A stretch of DNA of 64,000 nucleotides from JBGLNJ01 sp034434835 (lineage in GTDB: Bacteria; Chloroflexota; Anaerolineae; Fen-1058). Shown piece after piece: positions 51,378 to 61,098 of the stretch. Both the position numbers and the translations under genes were made by a program. Within the stretch, counting starts at the first letter, position 1; each line of letters begins with the position of its first letter. The stretch covers positions 1 through 64,000 of the forward strand of contig DAOTXX010000153.1 in the NCBI GenBank assembly GCA_034434835.1. The letters run 5' to 3'. The notes beneath the pieces were generated by a model. The model worked only from the letters and a program-made list of their open reading frames with translations. It ran no database searches and was not told the origin of the DNA.

Positions 51378-52361
51378 ATGGAACATTTCCTCTCTTTGGG
51401 CGATCTGACCTCTAAAGAGTTCATGGGGCTGCTCAACCTGGCGATCAAGCTCAAGACTGAGCTTCGCGCAAAGGGCCGCAACAAGCCTCTGCTGGAAAAC
51501 AAGACGCTGGGCATGATCTTTCAAAAGCCCAGTTTGCGCACCCGTGTATCGTTCGACATGGCGATGATCCAGCTTGGCGGACAGGCATTGTATCTTTCGC
51601 CCAACGAGATTCAATTGGGCAAGCGCGAAAGTGTGGCGGATGTCGCGCGCGTCCTTTCCCGCTACGTGGACGGCATCATGGCTCGCGTCTTTGGTCATGC
51701 TGATGTCGTGGAATTGGCCCGGCATAGCCGGGTGCCGGTTATCAATGGGCTTTCAGACTATTCGCACCCCTGCCAGGGCGCGGCCGATCTGCTGACGATC
51801 TATGAGCGCTTTGGCAAGTTGGAAGGCCTCAAGGTCGCGTTCATCGGCGACGGCAACAACGTGGCGACTTCGCTGGCGTTCGGTTGCGCGCTGACCGGCG
51901 CGCATTTTGTGATCGCTTCGCCGGAAAGCTACGATCTCCCTCAGAGCATCGTCGCCAAGGCTAACGCGATAGCCCAGGCCACCGGCAGCACGATCACCCG
52001 TCTGCGTGAGCCGATGGAAGCTGCGCGTGATGCCGATGTAATCTACACCGACGTGTGGACTTCGATGGGCCAGGAAGAAGAAACCGCCAAGCGGCTCCAA
52101 GCCTTTGCCCCCAAGTACCAGATCAACTCGGAACTCGTGAGTCACGCTGCGCCCGGTTACATTGTGATGCACTGCCTGCCGGCGCATCGCGGCCAGGAAA
52201 TCACCGATGAGGTGTGCGACGACGAAAAACATTCGGCGTTGTGGGATCAGGCCGAAAACCGGATGCACGCGCAAAAGGCCATCCTTGTCGAATTAATGGC
52301 CGAAAAGAGGCCCATGCGTAGCGCAGTGCGGAAAGCCAAGGCGAAATCCAGGAAAAAGTAA
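51378..52361 (+). CDS. argF: Ornithine carbamoyltransferase
   Basis: 327 aa. Carbamoyl-phosphate site S52-L-R-T-R (usual STRTR with Leu for Thr), the HPCQ motif in SDYSHPCQGAADLL, and the ornithine-side HCLPAHRG with a D-V-W-TSMG segment. It makes citrulline from ornithine and carbamoyl phosphate in arginine synthesis. The C-terminus has a short Lys-rich tail. CGGAGG precedes ATG. No other arg genes are adjacent; the TPR gene follows in 12 bases. Confidence 0.95.
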   Translation: MEHFLSLGDLTSKEFMGLLNLAIKLKTELRAKGRNKPLLENKTLGMIFQKPSLRTRVSFDMAMIQLGGQALYLSPNEIQLGKRESVADVARVLSRYVDGIMARVFGHADVVELARHSRVPVINGLSDYSHPCQGAADLLTIYERFGKLEGLKVAFIGDGNNVATSLAFGCALTGAHFVIASPESYDLPQSIVAKANAIAQATGSTITRLREPMEAARDADVIYTDVWTSMGQEEETAKRLQAFAPKYQINSELVSHAAPGYIVMHCLPAHRGQEITDEVCDDEKHSALWDQAENRMHAQKAILVELMAEKRPMRSAVRKAKAKSRKK

Positions 52362-52372
52362 ACGGAGACAAT

Positions 52373-54679
52373 ATGCCCGGCTATCGCCAAGTCTTTGAAC
52401 AATCTATGAAACGCGGGCAGAGCTTTGCCCGCCAGCAGGCCTGGGATAAGGCGATTGTCGAGTTCCAGCGCGCGTTGGCCGAGTTCCCCGATGACCAGAA
52501 CGCGCTGGCGGCGACCGCGACAGCCCTGATCAACCTTGAGCGGTGGTCGGAGGCGCTGCCCGTGCTTGAGCACGCCTATCAGCTCAAGCCGGACGATTTC
52601 GCGACAGTAGAAAAACTCTCAGGCGTTCAAGAGCAACTGGGCAAAGCCGCCGACGCGGCCCAATCGTACGCCAGCCTGGGCGCGCTCTACGAGCAACAGG
52701 GCAATGCCGACCAGGCTCTCGAGATATGGTCACGCGCCAGCCAGCTTGATCCTAACAGCATCCCACTTCACGAAAAGCTGGCGGCGGCCTATCAGCGACA
52801 GAACCAACCCAAGCTAGCCGTGGCCGAGCTGATCCTGCTTAGCCGCCTGTATCGAAAAAAGGGAGACCTCGATCAGGCTGCCCTTCAGTGCCGGACGGCG
52901 CTCGCGATTGACCCGCGGAATACCGACGCGCTCAGGCTGATGGGCGAGATTCGCATCGAGCGAGGCACGGCGACGCTGCCGACTTTGCCGGAACCATCAG
53001 CAGCTCCCGGCGCGCCCGTGCCTGCGTTGCCCAGCCCAACCCCGACGTTGGAAGCGCTCACGACAGCCGCCGTGCCAGAGGTCAAGCCAGCCAGCCCGGT
53101 GGACATGGCCAAGCAACGCGCGCTATCTGACCTGGCCGAGTTCATCTTTGAAGAAAAGCTCGCCCTCCAACCCCGCCTGGATGCGCGCGGAGCCGCCGCG
53201 CGCCTGAGCAAGGCTGAACTCAATGCGCTCATCGGGCAAGCGATTGACCAACAGACGCGCGAGCAAAATCAACAAGCCATCGCCACTTACCAACGCATTC
53301 TCGAAGCGTATGATCTGCCCGCGGTTCACTTTAACTTGGGTGTGCTATATGAATCGGAACTGCGCTTCAATGAAGCGATCCCGCAATTTCGGCAGACGGT
53401 CCGGGACCCCGAGTACGCGCTGGGCAGTCACTATGGATTAGGCGAGTGTTATCGCGCACTAGGTCGCATGGATGAGGCGCTCAAGCACTTTGTCGAGGTC
53501 TTGAAGCTGCTCGATCTGGCGACTGTCCCACGCGAACAGACCGAGCAACTGGCCGCCCTGTATGAAAACCTGGCAGAAAGTTACCTGGAAGGTGATCGCA
53601 CGCTGGCCGATCAATTCACCAACTCGCTCATCGAGTTCCTGTCGAGCGAAGGCTGGCAGGACAAGGTGGCCCAGGCGCGTCAGCAGCTCAACACGATGGC
53701 GAGCGGAGGCACGCCGATCATCAGCCTGGCCGAGATGCTCACGATCCCGAACGTGGACCTGATCCTCGAGTCCCTGGCGCTGATACAGGAATACACCAAA
53801 CGCGGCAAGACTTCTACGGCGCTCGAGGAAGCGTACACCGCCCTGGGCTATGCGCCGGACTATTTGCCGATGCACAGCCGAATTGGCGACATCCTCTGGG
53901 AAGGCGGCGCCCAGGAAGCCGCGATGAGCAAATTCCAGACGATCGCCGATACTTATCTGGCGCGGGGCGATGTTCGGCAGGCCAGCACGATCTATCAACG
54001 GATTCTCTCGCTAATGCCGATGGATGTGCAAACGCGCAGCAAGCTGATCGATCTCCACCTCCGCCACAAGGATTACGACAAGGCGCTCGAACAGTACATG
54101 GCCCTTGCAGAGACCTATGACCAACTGGCCGACATTGACAAGATGCGCGAAAAATGCCAGGAGGCGATGAAGATCGTCCCGCGCGCGTCGGATAGCAAAC
54201 GCTGGGCGCAGCGCATTTTGCACAAGATCAGCGACATTGACATGCAGCGCGTGGACTGGCGGCGCGCGATCCAGGACTACGACCAGATCAAGGCTGTCGT
54301 CCCGGACGACGAGAAAGCGCGCCTGATGCTGGTTGAGCTTCGCTTCAAGCTGAACGATGTCTCCCGGGCCATCCGGGAATTGGACGAACTCTTGATGATG
54401 TATTCGACGACGGGCAAGACGGCCCGCATCATTCCTGTGCTAGAAGAGCAGGTTCGCAATCATCCGAACGATATGTCGCTGCGGATGCGACTGGGACGCG
54501 CCTATCTGGGGGCAGGGTTGACGGCCCAAGCCATTGAGCAGCTTGACACCTTGGGCGATCTGCAGCTTCAGGCCGGCATGGTCAAAGAGGCCATCGCCAC
54601 GATCAAGGGCATCATTGCCCTCAATCCCCCCAACGTTGATCAGTACCGACAGGTGCTTGCTCAGCTCGGCGCGAGTTGA
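52373..54679 (+). CDS. Large tetratricopeptide-repeat protein
   Basis: 768 aa without signal or membrane segment. TPR units run through most of it (for example AWDKAIVEFQRALAEFPDDQNALA, ADQALEIWSRASQLDPNSIPL, DQAALQCRTALAIDPRNTDALRL and, at the end, GAGLTAQAIEQLDTLGDL), broken by a Pro/Thr/Ala-rich linker (about 205-245). It is probably a scaffold for protein complexes. It sits between argF and cdaA, 12 and 49 bases away, and may be co-transcribed with either. Confidence 0.82.
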   Translation: MPGYRQVFEQSMKRGQSFARQQAWDKAIVEFQRALAEFPDDQNALAATATALINLERWSEALPVLEHAYQLKPDDFATVEKLSGVQEQLGKAADAAQSYASLGALYEQQGNADQALEIWSRASQLDPNSIPLHEKLAAAYQRQNQPKLAVAELILLSRLYRKKGDLDQAALQCRTALAIDPRNTDALRLMGEIRIERGTATLPTLPEPSAAPGAPVPALPSPTPTLEALTTAAVPEVKPASPVDMAKQRALSDLAEFIFEEKLALQPRLDARGAAARLSKAELNALIGQAIDQQTREQNQQAIATYQRILEAYDLPAVHFNLGVLYESELRFNEAIPQFRQTVRDPEYALGSHYGLGECYRALGRMDEALKHFVEVLKLLDLATVPREQTEQLAALYENLAESYLEGDRTLADQFTNSLIEFLSSEGWQDKVAQARQQLNTMASGGTPIISLAEMLTIPNVDLILESLALIQEYTKRGKTSTALEEAYTALGYAPDYLPMHSRIGDILWEGGAQEAAMSKFQTIADTYLARGDVRQASTIYQRILSLMPMDVQTRSKLIDLHLRHKDYDKALEQYMALAETYDQLADIDKMREKCQEAMKIVPRASDSKRWAQRILHKISDIDMQRVDWRRAIQDYDQIKAVVPDDEKARLMLVELRFKLNDVSRAIRELDELLMMYSTTGKTARIIPVLEEQVRNHPNDMSLRMRLGRAYLGAGLTAQAIEQLDTLGDLQLQAGMVKEAIATIKGIIALNPPNVDQYRQVLAQLGAS

Positions 54680-54728
54680 TGTTTGATTTCGAAATGTCGG
54701 TTTTGGAAATCCAAAGTTCTCCAGATCC

Positions 54729-55607
54729 ATGTCCGAAGTATGGTATCTCTTTCAGCGTTTCACGTGGGGCAACGCGCTCGACATCGCCCTGGTGGCGCTG
54801 GTGTTCTTTCTGCTCTTTCAGTTAGTGCGCGGCACGCAGGCCGTCCAACTGCTGCGTGGCGTCATTATCCTGGCCGTCATCATTCTGCTGCTGGGTAATG
54901 CACTCAAGCTGACGGCGTTTGGCTGGCTGGTGCGTAACGCCATCCCCGCCCTGCTCGTCGCTCTCCCGGTCATCTTTCAACCGGAACTGCGCCGCGCCCT
55001 GGAACGGCTGGGCCGCGCGGGAATGTTCTTGGGCAACCACGCGCCCAATGCCACGGAAACCGCGATCGTTGAAACGGTCGCGGCCTGCCAGCGTCTGGCC
55101 GAGCGCAAGCACGGTGCCCTGATTGTCTTTGAGCGCGAGACCGGCCTACAAGATTACATCGAGACAGGTGTACAAGTCAACGCCGAGATCAGCGCCGAAC
55201 TCTTGCAGACCATCTTTTTCCCCAACACCCTCTTGCACGATGGCGCGGTGATCGTGCGCGGCGATCAGATCGTCGCTGCCGCGTGCATCTTGCCGCTGAC
55301 GAGCGGCTTTCTGGCCGACCGGCGACTGGGCTTGCGTCACCGGGCGGCGATCGGCATCACAGAAGCCACCGACGCCATTGCCGTGGTCGTGAGCGAAGAG
55401 CGCGGGAGTGTGTCCATCGCGCACAATGGCCGCATGATCCGACGGCTAGACGCACAGCGACTAGAAGCCGTCCTGCGCGCATTCTACCAACCGCAACTGG
55501 GTCGGCCCGCGACGCTGTGGGCCAACTGGCTGACACGCTTGAGTGGCGAGCCGCGCGCCAGGCCGCCAACGTCCACAGCCTCAACCCGTCCCGGAGACCA
55601 CGCATGA
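54729..55607 (+). CDS. cdaA: Diadenylate cyclase CdaA
   Basis: 292 aa. Three N-terminal membrane helices (about 15-85), then the DisA_N/DAC domain with the catalytic D171-G172-A173 and R203-H204-R205 motifs. It converts two ATP to c-di-AMP at the inner face of the membrane; c-di-AMP controls potassium and osmotic balance and wall integrity. The stop overlaps the cdaR start (ATGA), the usual cdaA-cdaR pairing. No glmM follows within the window. Confidence 0.95.
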   Translation: MSEVWYLFQRFTWGNALDIALVALVFFLLFQLVRGTQAVQLLRGVIILAVIILLLGNALKLTAFGWLVRNAIPALLVALPVIFQPELRRALERLGRAGMFLGNHAPNATETAIVETVAACQRLAERKHGALIVFERETGLQDYIETGVQVNAEISAELLQTIFFPNTLLHDGAVIVRGDQIVAAACILPLTSGFLADRRLGLRHRAAIGITEATDAIAVVVSEERGSVSIAHNGRMIRRLDAQRLEAVLRAFYQPQLGRPATLWANWLTRLSGEPRARPPTSTASTRPGDHA

Positions 55608-56881
55608 TCCGCCGCATCGTCGACACCCTGTTCCGCGCTGTGATGGCGCTCCTCCTGGCTATGTTGGTCTGGATCATCGCCAACCAGGAAAGAGATCCAA
55701 CGGTCGTAGACAACTACCCGGTAGCTTTGCCTATCGTCCGCGTCAACGAGCCACCGAACGCATTTGTGCACGGGCAATCTACTACCTCGGCCAAGCTCAC
55801 GGTGCGCGCACCGCAGTCACTCTGGGAACAGCTTTCGCCCGAGCTATTCAAAGTCGAAATTGACCTGGCCGGTCAACCATTCGGCCAACTCACTTTGCCA
55901 GTCAAGGTGCGCGTGGCCAATCAGTCTGTCGAGGTCGTCCGCACTGATCCGGCGACGGTAGACCTGACCATCGAGCCTTCGACCGAGCAAAGTGTTCCCG
56001 TCCGCATCACAATTACGGGTGATCCGGCCCTGGGGTACGCTGCCGGGTTGGTCACCACCACCCCCACCCAGGTCCGGGTGCGCGGACCGGCGTCATTTGT
56101 GGATAGGGTGTCCACCGTTGGCGGGTCAATCAGTGTGCAGGGTGCGCGTCAGAACATTGACCAGCCTGTTCGACTGAATGCGCTCGACAAAGACGGCAAC
56201 CCGGTCGGCTTTGTCACCCTGTTGCCCGAGACCGTCCAGGCGCGCGTGGATGTGGCGCACCTCGGCGGCTTTCGTGACCTGGCCGTCAAGGTCATCGTGC
56301 GCGGCCAGGTCGCGCCGGGCTATCGCATCGCTAACGTCACCGTGACGCCGCCGATCGTCACTGTGTTCGGCTCGACCCACGCCATTGACAACAGCCCTGG
56401 CTTTCTGGAGACCGTGCCGATCTCGGTGACGAACGCCCAAGATGACATTGTCGAGCGTGTGGCGCTCAATATACCGGGCGGGCTGTCGCTCCTGGGCGAT
56501 CCGGCAGTCGAGGTCACCGTGCAAGTCGAAGCCATGCAGGGCGGGCTGACAGTCCAGCGTCCGCTGACAGTGCAGGGCCTACACGAAGGATTGGAAACCA
56601 AAATCGCGCCGGAGGCGATCGAGCTGATCCTCACCGGCCCGCTGCCCAAGCTGCAAGCGCTCAAGCCCGACGATGTGCGCGTGGTGCTCGACCTGGTCAG
56701 CCTGGACGTGGGCACACACCAGGTCAAGCCGCAGACGATTGTCCCGCAAGGCATCGTCGTGGAGACGATGCTGCCCGCGACGATCCAGGTGACGATCGGC
56801 CCCAAGGGAACGCTCAACCTTTCGCCCCTGCCGACGCCCACTGTCACTCCCGCGCCGACGCCGACCAAGACGAAGGGGTAA
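55604..56881 (+). CDS. cdaR: CdaR/YbbR-domain protein, regulator of CdaA
   Basis: 425 aa, start at MIRRIVDTLF (longer frames upstream run through cdaA in another frame). One membrane helix (about 10-27) followed by four or so YbbR repeats outside the membrane (for example PNAFVHGQSTTSAKLTVRAP, YAAGLVTTTPTQVRVRGP and YRIANVTVTPPIVTVFGS), ending in a Pro/Thr tail. In Firmicutes YbbR proteins modulate CdaA from outside. Confidence 0.9.
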   Translation: MIRRIVDTLFRAVMALLLAMLVWIIANQERDPTVVDNYPVALPIVRVNEPPNAFVHGQSTTSAKLTVRAPQSLWEQLSPELFKVEIDLAGQPFGQLTLPVKVRVANQSVEVVRTDPATVDLTIEPSTEQSVPVRITITGDPALGYAAGLVTTTPTQVRVRGPASFVDRVSTVGGSISVQGARQNIDQPVRLNALDKDGNPVGFVTLLPETVQARVDVAHLGGFRDLAVKVIVRGQVAPGYRIANVTVTPPIVTVFGSTHAIDNSPGFLETVPISVTNAQDDIVERVALNIPGGLSLLGDPAVEVTVQVEAMQGGLTVQRPLTVQGLHEGLETKIAPEAIELILTGPLPKLQALKPDDVRVVLDLVSLDVGTHQVKPQTIVPQGIVVETMLPATIQVTIGPKGTLNLSPLPTPTVTPAPTPTKTKG

Positions 56882-56916
56882 TTGGTTGTAGATAATCAGG
56901 TAATCAGGTCTTTTGT

Positions 56917-57921
56917 ATGCCAAAGGCAAACAAATCAACTCGGCGAAAAACCACATATCGTTCTGCACAGGAAAAGCTGATCTCGGTGGACTCGGCTCCC
57001 GGCAGCACCCGGACAAGCATCGCCTATGCCAAACCCAGAAAATCAACTCCGCCGCCGATCAGCGCCCTGAGAACAAAAAAGGTGATTGCATTCGGCTGGT
57101 ACGGTGGCAAATTCTCGCACTTGGATTGGCTGCTGCCGCTACTGCCGCCCTGCCATCACTACTGCGAGCCTTTTGGCGGCTCAGCGGCCGTGTTGCTCAA
57201 CCGTCCGCCTTCGCCAGTGGAGACTTACAACGATCTCGATGGAGAAGTCGTCAACTTTTTCCGCGTCTTGCGAGACGAAAAGGAAAGACTGATCGAAGCG
57301 ATCGGCCTGACACCTTTTTCCCGTGAAGAGTTCAGCATCGCTTGTGTCATTGATCCGGATGTTAGCCCATTGGAACGAGCGAGGCGATTCTTTGTTCGCG
57401 CTCGCCAAGTCCGAACCGGCCTAGCTCAGGTCGCCAGCCTGGGACGCTGGGCGAACTGCAAAAACACGAGCCGCGCAGGAATGAGCGGCGTTATCAGTCG
57501 GTGGCTTGGCAGCATCGAGGACCTGCCAGAGATCGCTGAACGGCTATTGCGCGTGCAAATCGAGAACCGCCCTGCCCTTGATGTGATTCGACTGTATGAC
57601 TCGCCTCAAACGCTTTTTTATTGTGATCCTCCCTACATCCACCTCACGCGAGGTGACAACCAGGCCTATGGTTATGAAATGACTGATGACGAGCACCGGG
57701 AACTGGCCAAGGTTCTTAATTCTGTCCAGGGACTTGTGGCGATTTCCAATTACCAGTGTAAACTCATGGATGAGTTATATCCCTCACCCAAGTGGATCAA
57801 GCATATCGCATCCGAAAAGACGATTCACTCCACAAAGGGCAGACGCATAGAAGCGCTTTGGACAAACTACGATCCTGACATACAGATCAAAGGGATGCGC
57901 CGACTTTTCGAGAGGCAATGA
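56917..57921 (+). CDS. DNA N6-adenine methyltransferase, D12 (Dam-like) class
   Basis: 334 aa. SAM-binding FGWYGGK (59-65), EPFGGSAAVLLNRP and the catalytic DPPY (237-240); order typical of the alpha (D12) class. It methylates adenine in a specific site, here probably to protect host DNA from the adjoining nuclease. About 55 extra, basic and Pro-rich residues precede the domain. The stop overlaps the next gene (ATGA). Composition of this pair looks slightly less GC-rich than the surroundings, fitting transfer as a unit. Confidence 0.9.
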   Translation: MPKANKSTRRKTTYRSAQEKLISVDSAPGSTRTSIAYAKPRKSTPPPISALRTKKVIAFGWYGGKFSHLDWLLPLLPPCHHYCEPFGGSAAVLLNRPPSPVETYNDLDGEVVNFFRVLRDEKERLIEAIGLTPFSREEFSIACVIDPDVSPLERARRFFVRARQVRTGLAQVASLGRWANCKNTSRAGMSGVISRWLGSIEDLPEIAERLLRVQIENRPALDVIRLYDSPQTLFYCDPPYIHLTRGDNQAYGYEMTDDEHRELAKVLNSVQGLVAISNYQCKLMDELYPSPKWIKHIASEKTIHSTKGRRIEALWTNYDPDIQIKGMRRLFERQ

Positions 57922-59045
57922 TGGCAAAGAACCCAGTCGAGATCCTCCAGCAAGCATTGGCCCGCGCGTCTGCAAATCTTTCCAAGTCAATGGTCAAGGA
58001 TAAAGGAGTGCAAGAACGCACAGAATATGTGTGTCGCTGCCTCAGCAATCGCGCCGGAGTACGCCTGCTCATGGCTTGTCTGCTGGCCAAGATCGATCGC
58101 CCCAGAGTGGACCCACGCAAGCCCTACACCGAGATAGGCGATGACGATGCCTTTTCTGGCCGCACCTACGATGAATCTTACATCACCCACTTTATCAATC
58201 AAAATCGCCTGCCGTGTAACCCAACAACGGCCTTCCTCACGCCAGCCTTACGGAATATTGATCGGCCCCTCACAAGAGAGGTGGAAATTGTGGGGCGACC
58301 CCGCCGACTCTACACGTACACCCTGCAACTATTGGATGATGTTTACAGGAAAAAGGTCGCGGCGAACGACTTGCTGGCCGAGGTAATTCGTCACCTCATC
58401 ATCATGCGCAACGAAAAAGATGATCGCATGGCGACTCTGTTGGCAGGGCTGCGCCATTCGGCAGACGCTGTGCCACTATCATCAGAAGCGATCGTGACTC
58501 TCATTGAGCAACATCTGGCGTGCAAGAATTCAAGCCGCCTACCAGTTCTGGTCGTCGCAGCCGCCTATCAGGCTGCCGGAGCAAAAATCGGTGAGCGATT
58601 GCTGCCGCTCCGCGCGCACAACGCAGCAGATGAGCAAACTGGCGCGATGGGCGACCTCGAAATCTGCCTCGTCAACGATGATCAGGTTGTGACTGCCTAC
58701 GAAATGAAGATGAAGCGGGTCACCGTTGATGACATTGATCGCGCACTTCAGAAAGCTGCTGCTGCTCCGGTTCGCATCCATAACTATATTTTTATAACGA
58801 CCGATGTGATTGATGTCCCGGTCAAGGCTTACGCAACAGAAGCTTATGAGCGTACGGGCGGCACCGAAATTGCCATCCTGGATTGCATTGGCTTCGTTCG
58901 GCATTTTCTTCACTTGTTTCATCGCCTGCGCACTGATTACCTGAACGCCTATCAAGCACTGGTGCTTGCTGAACCCGATAGTGCAGTGAGTCAACCACTC
59001 AAGGAAGCATTTCTGGCTCTGCGCCAGGCCGCTGAAGCAGAGTAG
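57918..59045 (+). CDS. Probable Type II restriction endonuclease (SacI-like)
   Basis: 375 aa (or 374 from the second ATG). It overlaps the methyltransferase stop, the classic layout of a restriction-modification pair. The N-terminal part (LSNRAGVRLLMACLLAKIDRPRVDPRKPYTEIG, FSGRTYDESYI, NPTTAFLTPALRNIDRPL) resembles proteins I recall as the SacI family. A nuclease-type acidic segment (GDLEICLVNDDQVVTAYEMKMKRV, where D..E-x-K fits a PD-(D/E)xK site) lies at about 250-275. Recognition sequence cannot be read from the protein. Confidence 0.65.
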   Translation: MMAKNPVEILQQALARASANLSKSMVKDKGVQERTEYVCRCLSNRAGVRLLMACLLAKIDRPRVDPRKPYTEIGDDDAFSGRTYDESYITHFINQNRLPCNPTTAFLTPALRNIDRPLTREVEIVGRPRRLYTYTLQLLDDVYRKKVAANDLLAEVIRHLIIMRNEKDDRMATLLAGLRHSADAVPLSSEAIVTLIEQHLACKNSSRLPVLVVAAAYQAAGAKIGERLLPLRAHNAADEQTGAMGDLEICLVNDDQVVTAYEMKMKRVTVDDIDRALQKAAAAPVRIHNYIFITTDVIDVPVKAYATEAYERTGGTEIAILDCIGFVRHFLHLFHRLRTDYLNAYQALVLAEPDSAVSQPLKEAFLALRQAAEAE

Positions 59046-59101
59046 CAATCAGCGCGTCATTCTGACTATCCGTCCCCCGAAAACTGATAGCGAGGACAGG
59101 G

Positions 59102-61075
59102 TTGGGACGTTACAGCGTTGGTATTGTGTTAGCAAGCCTGATATGGGTCGCCGCGTTGGCGCTGAACCTGGTACCACAACTGCGCGGCGGCTATGGCTGG
59201 GTCTGGTCGTACCAAGGCCCCAGTAACCCGGCGCGCATCGTGCCACTGGTGCTCGCCTGTTCACTCTACATTGGCGTGGCGTGGTGGCTCATGCAACACC
59301 AGCGCATCACTGGAAAACTGGTGTGGGCAATTGTCAGCAGCATCGCATTGACGATGGCAAGTTTGTATGTATTTGCCTCTCCGCTATTCAAACTCAACGC
59401 AGCGACGCTGAGCGGCGGCGCTAGCGGCTGGCATTATGCGGCTGCGCGAATCACTGACCTGGGCGCAACGTTGCGTGACTGGCCTCGTTTCATGCAAGAA
59501 TCCACCAGGTTTTCCTCTCACATGGGGATCGCGCCACCAGGGCTGGTGGTGTTCTACTATGCCATCCAGCAAACTTTGGCACACTTGACCGCACTCGCAG
59601 ATGGATTGGGACGGCCTCTGAGAGCGCTGCAGTGTCACCGCTTGGGATTGATGACCTACAGTAACGCTCAACTAGCCAGCGCCTGGGCAGGAATACTCAT
59701 GCCCTTATGGGGAAGCCTGGTCGTGCTTCCCCTATATCAATTGGGACGTCGTTTACTGGACCAGACAACATTGCAGTGGAGCATCCTATGGTGGCCTCTC
59801 GTCCCCAGCTTCTTGATGTTCGCTCCGTTGCCCAACATAGCCTACCCTCTCCTGGCAACGCTCGTCATGCTTCTGCTGATGGAAGGCTTGTGCCGTAATC
59901 AAGCCAGGTGGATAGTCGCCGCGGGCGCGCTCATGTCCGTTCTGACATTCGTCTCATTTGCGTTCCTACCGCTTATAGTCTTGGCGGGCCTCTTTGTTCT
60001 GGGGACCTGGCTCGCCAAGACCGATCTGTTCACATCTTCCAGAGCCGCACATCTGAAATGGCGCTGGCCGTTGCTGGTGGGCTTTGGGTTTGGATTGGGG
60101 TTGCCAGTGGCCTGGCTGATATTCTATGCCGTGTCGGGTGTACCTGTCTGGGACATTCTGCAGATCGCAGCGCCCGCGCACGTCGCGATGAACCGGCCTT
60201 ATTGGCCGTGGCTATTCCTCCACACATACGACTATCTGATGTTCACAGGATGGCCATTAGTTGGCCTGGTCCTGCTGGGCGTGTGGCGCGCGATTGGCAA
60301 GCTGCGAACAAGCCAACGTCTCTCCGACATGGACATTCTAGCCCTGGCAGCCTCGGTGACATTCGTTGCTCTGATCGTCTCCGGCACACTGCGCGGCGAA
60401 TCTGGACGCATCCTGCAGTTTCTAACGCCACTGTTCTTACTGGTCGCTGCCGGCGCTCTGAGTGGATACCCGTCTAAGGATGCGCACCGTTCAGCGTGGA
60501 TATTGACCGTTGGACAAGTCGTCACTGTGATCGTGATGGTCGGATTCTTGCGCGTTATCACAACCGAGTTCGACCAAGAGCCACCGTCCGCCCCGCCGAC
60601 GGTGGCGCAGACCTGGCCGGCGAGCAGCACACCCAGCAGCGCGATCTTTGGCAATGCACTGCGCCTGCTCTCGTTCTCCGGCAAGATCGAACGCCAGGCA
60701 GATGGAATGGGAGACACACAGCCCACGCTTGTCCTATGGCTAGAGTGGGAACCTCAACGGCAAGTAGATCAACCCTATTGGCTATCGTTCATCCCTGTTG
60801 CACCCAATGGAGAAGCAGCCGCCGAAGCCTCGCTCAGGCAACCTTTTGATGGACGGTATCTGATGACGTGCTGGCTGCCGCGCAACGGACATGTCCGGCA
60901 TACCGAGCAGATCCCATTGTCCGAAGATATACAGGGCGATTGGTGGGTCAGCCTGTCTCTGATTGACGCCGAAACTGGAGACAAAGTGAACGTCGTCCTG
61001 CCAGATGGCTCAAGCGATGACCAAGTTGGACTGGGGCCGTTCCATTTCAGTGAGGGTCAACGCGCTGGGGGCTAA
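59102..61075 (+). CDS. Polytopic membrane protein, GT-C glycosyltransferase-like
   Basis: 657 aa, TTG start with GAGGACAGGG just upstream. About eleven hydrophobic segments up to residue 490, a first extracytoplasmic loop with many Trp/Tyr residues and a 150-residue C-terminal beta-type domain (LVLWLEWEPQRQVDQPYWLSF; MTCWLPRNGH). The layout suits GT-C transferases or O-antigen-polymerase-like proteins, but I see no definite acidic catalytic pair, so the function is uncertain. It lies 23 bases ahead of der. Confidence 0.65.
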   Translation: MGRYSVGIVLASLIWVAALALNLVPQLRGGYGWVWSYQGPSNPARIVPLVLACSLYIGVAWWLMQHQRITGKLVWAIVSSIALTMASLYVFASPLFKLNAATLSGGASGWHYAAARITDLGATLRDWPRFMQESTRFSSHMGIAPPGLVVFYYAIQQTLAHLTALADGLGRPLRALQCHRLGLMTYSNAQLASAWAGILMPLWGSLVVLPLYQLGRRLLDQTTLQWSILWWPLVPSFLMFAPLPNIAYPLLATLVMLLLMEGLCRNQARWIVAAGALMSVLTFVSFAFLPLIVLAGLFVLGTWLAKTDLFTSSRAAHLKWRWPLLVGFGFGLGLPVAWLIFYAVSGVPVWDILQIAAPAHVAMNRPYWPWLFLHTYDYLMFTGWPLVGLVLLGVWRAIGKLRTSQRLSDMDILALAASVTFVALIVSGTLRGESGRILQFLTPLFLLVAAGALSGYPSKDAHRSAWILTVGQVVTVIVMVGFLRVITTEFDQEPPSAPPTVAQTWPASSTPSSAIFGNALRLLSFSGKIERQADGMGDTQPTLVLWLEWEPQRQVDQPYWLSFIPVAPNGEAAAEASLRQPFDGRYLMTCWLPRNGHVRHTEQIPLSEDIQGDWWVSLSLIDAETGDKVNVVLPDGSSDDQVGLGPFHFSEGQRAGG

Positions 61076-61098
61076 CAAGCCTCGCAGGACTGAACGAC

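Noticed and set aside
55283..55603. Upstream extension of the cdaR frame
   Set aside because: Runs through cdaA in another frame and gives Arg/His-rich sequence; the ATG at 55604 overlaps the cdaA stop and begins the expected membrane anchor.
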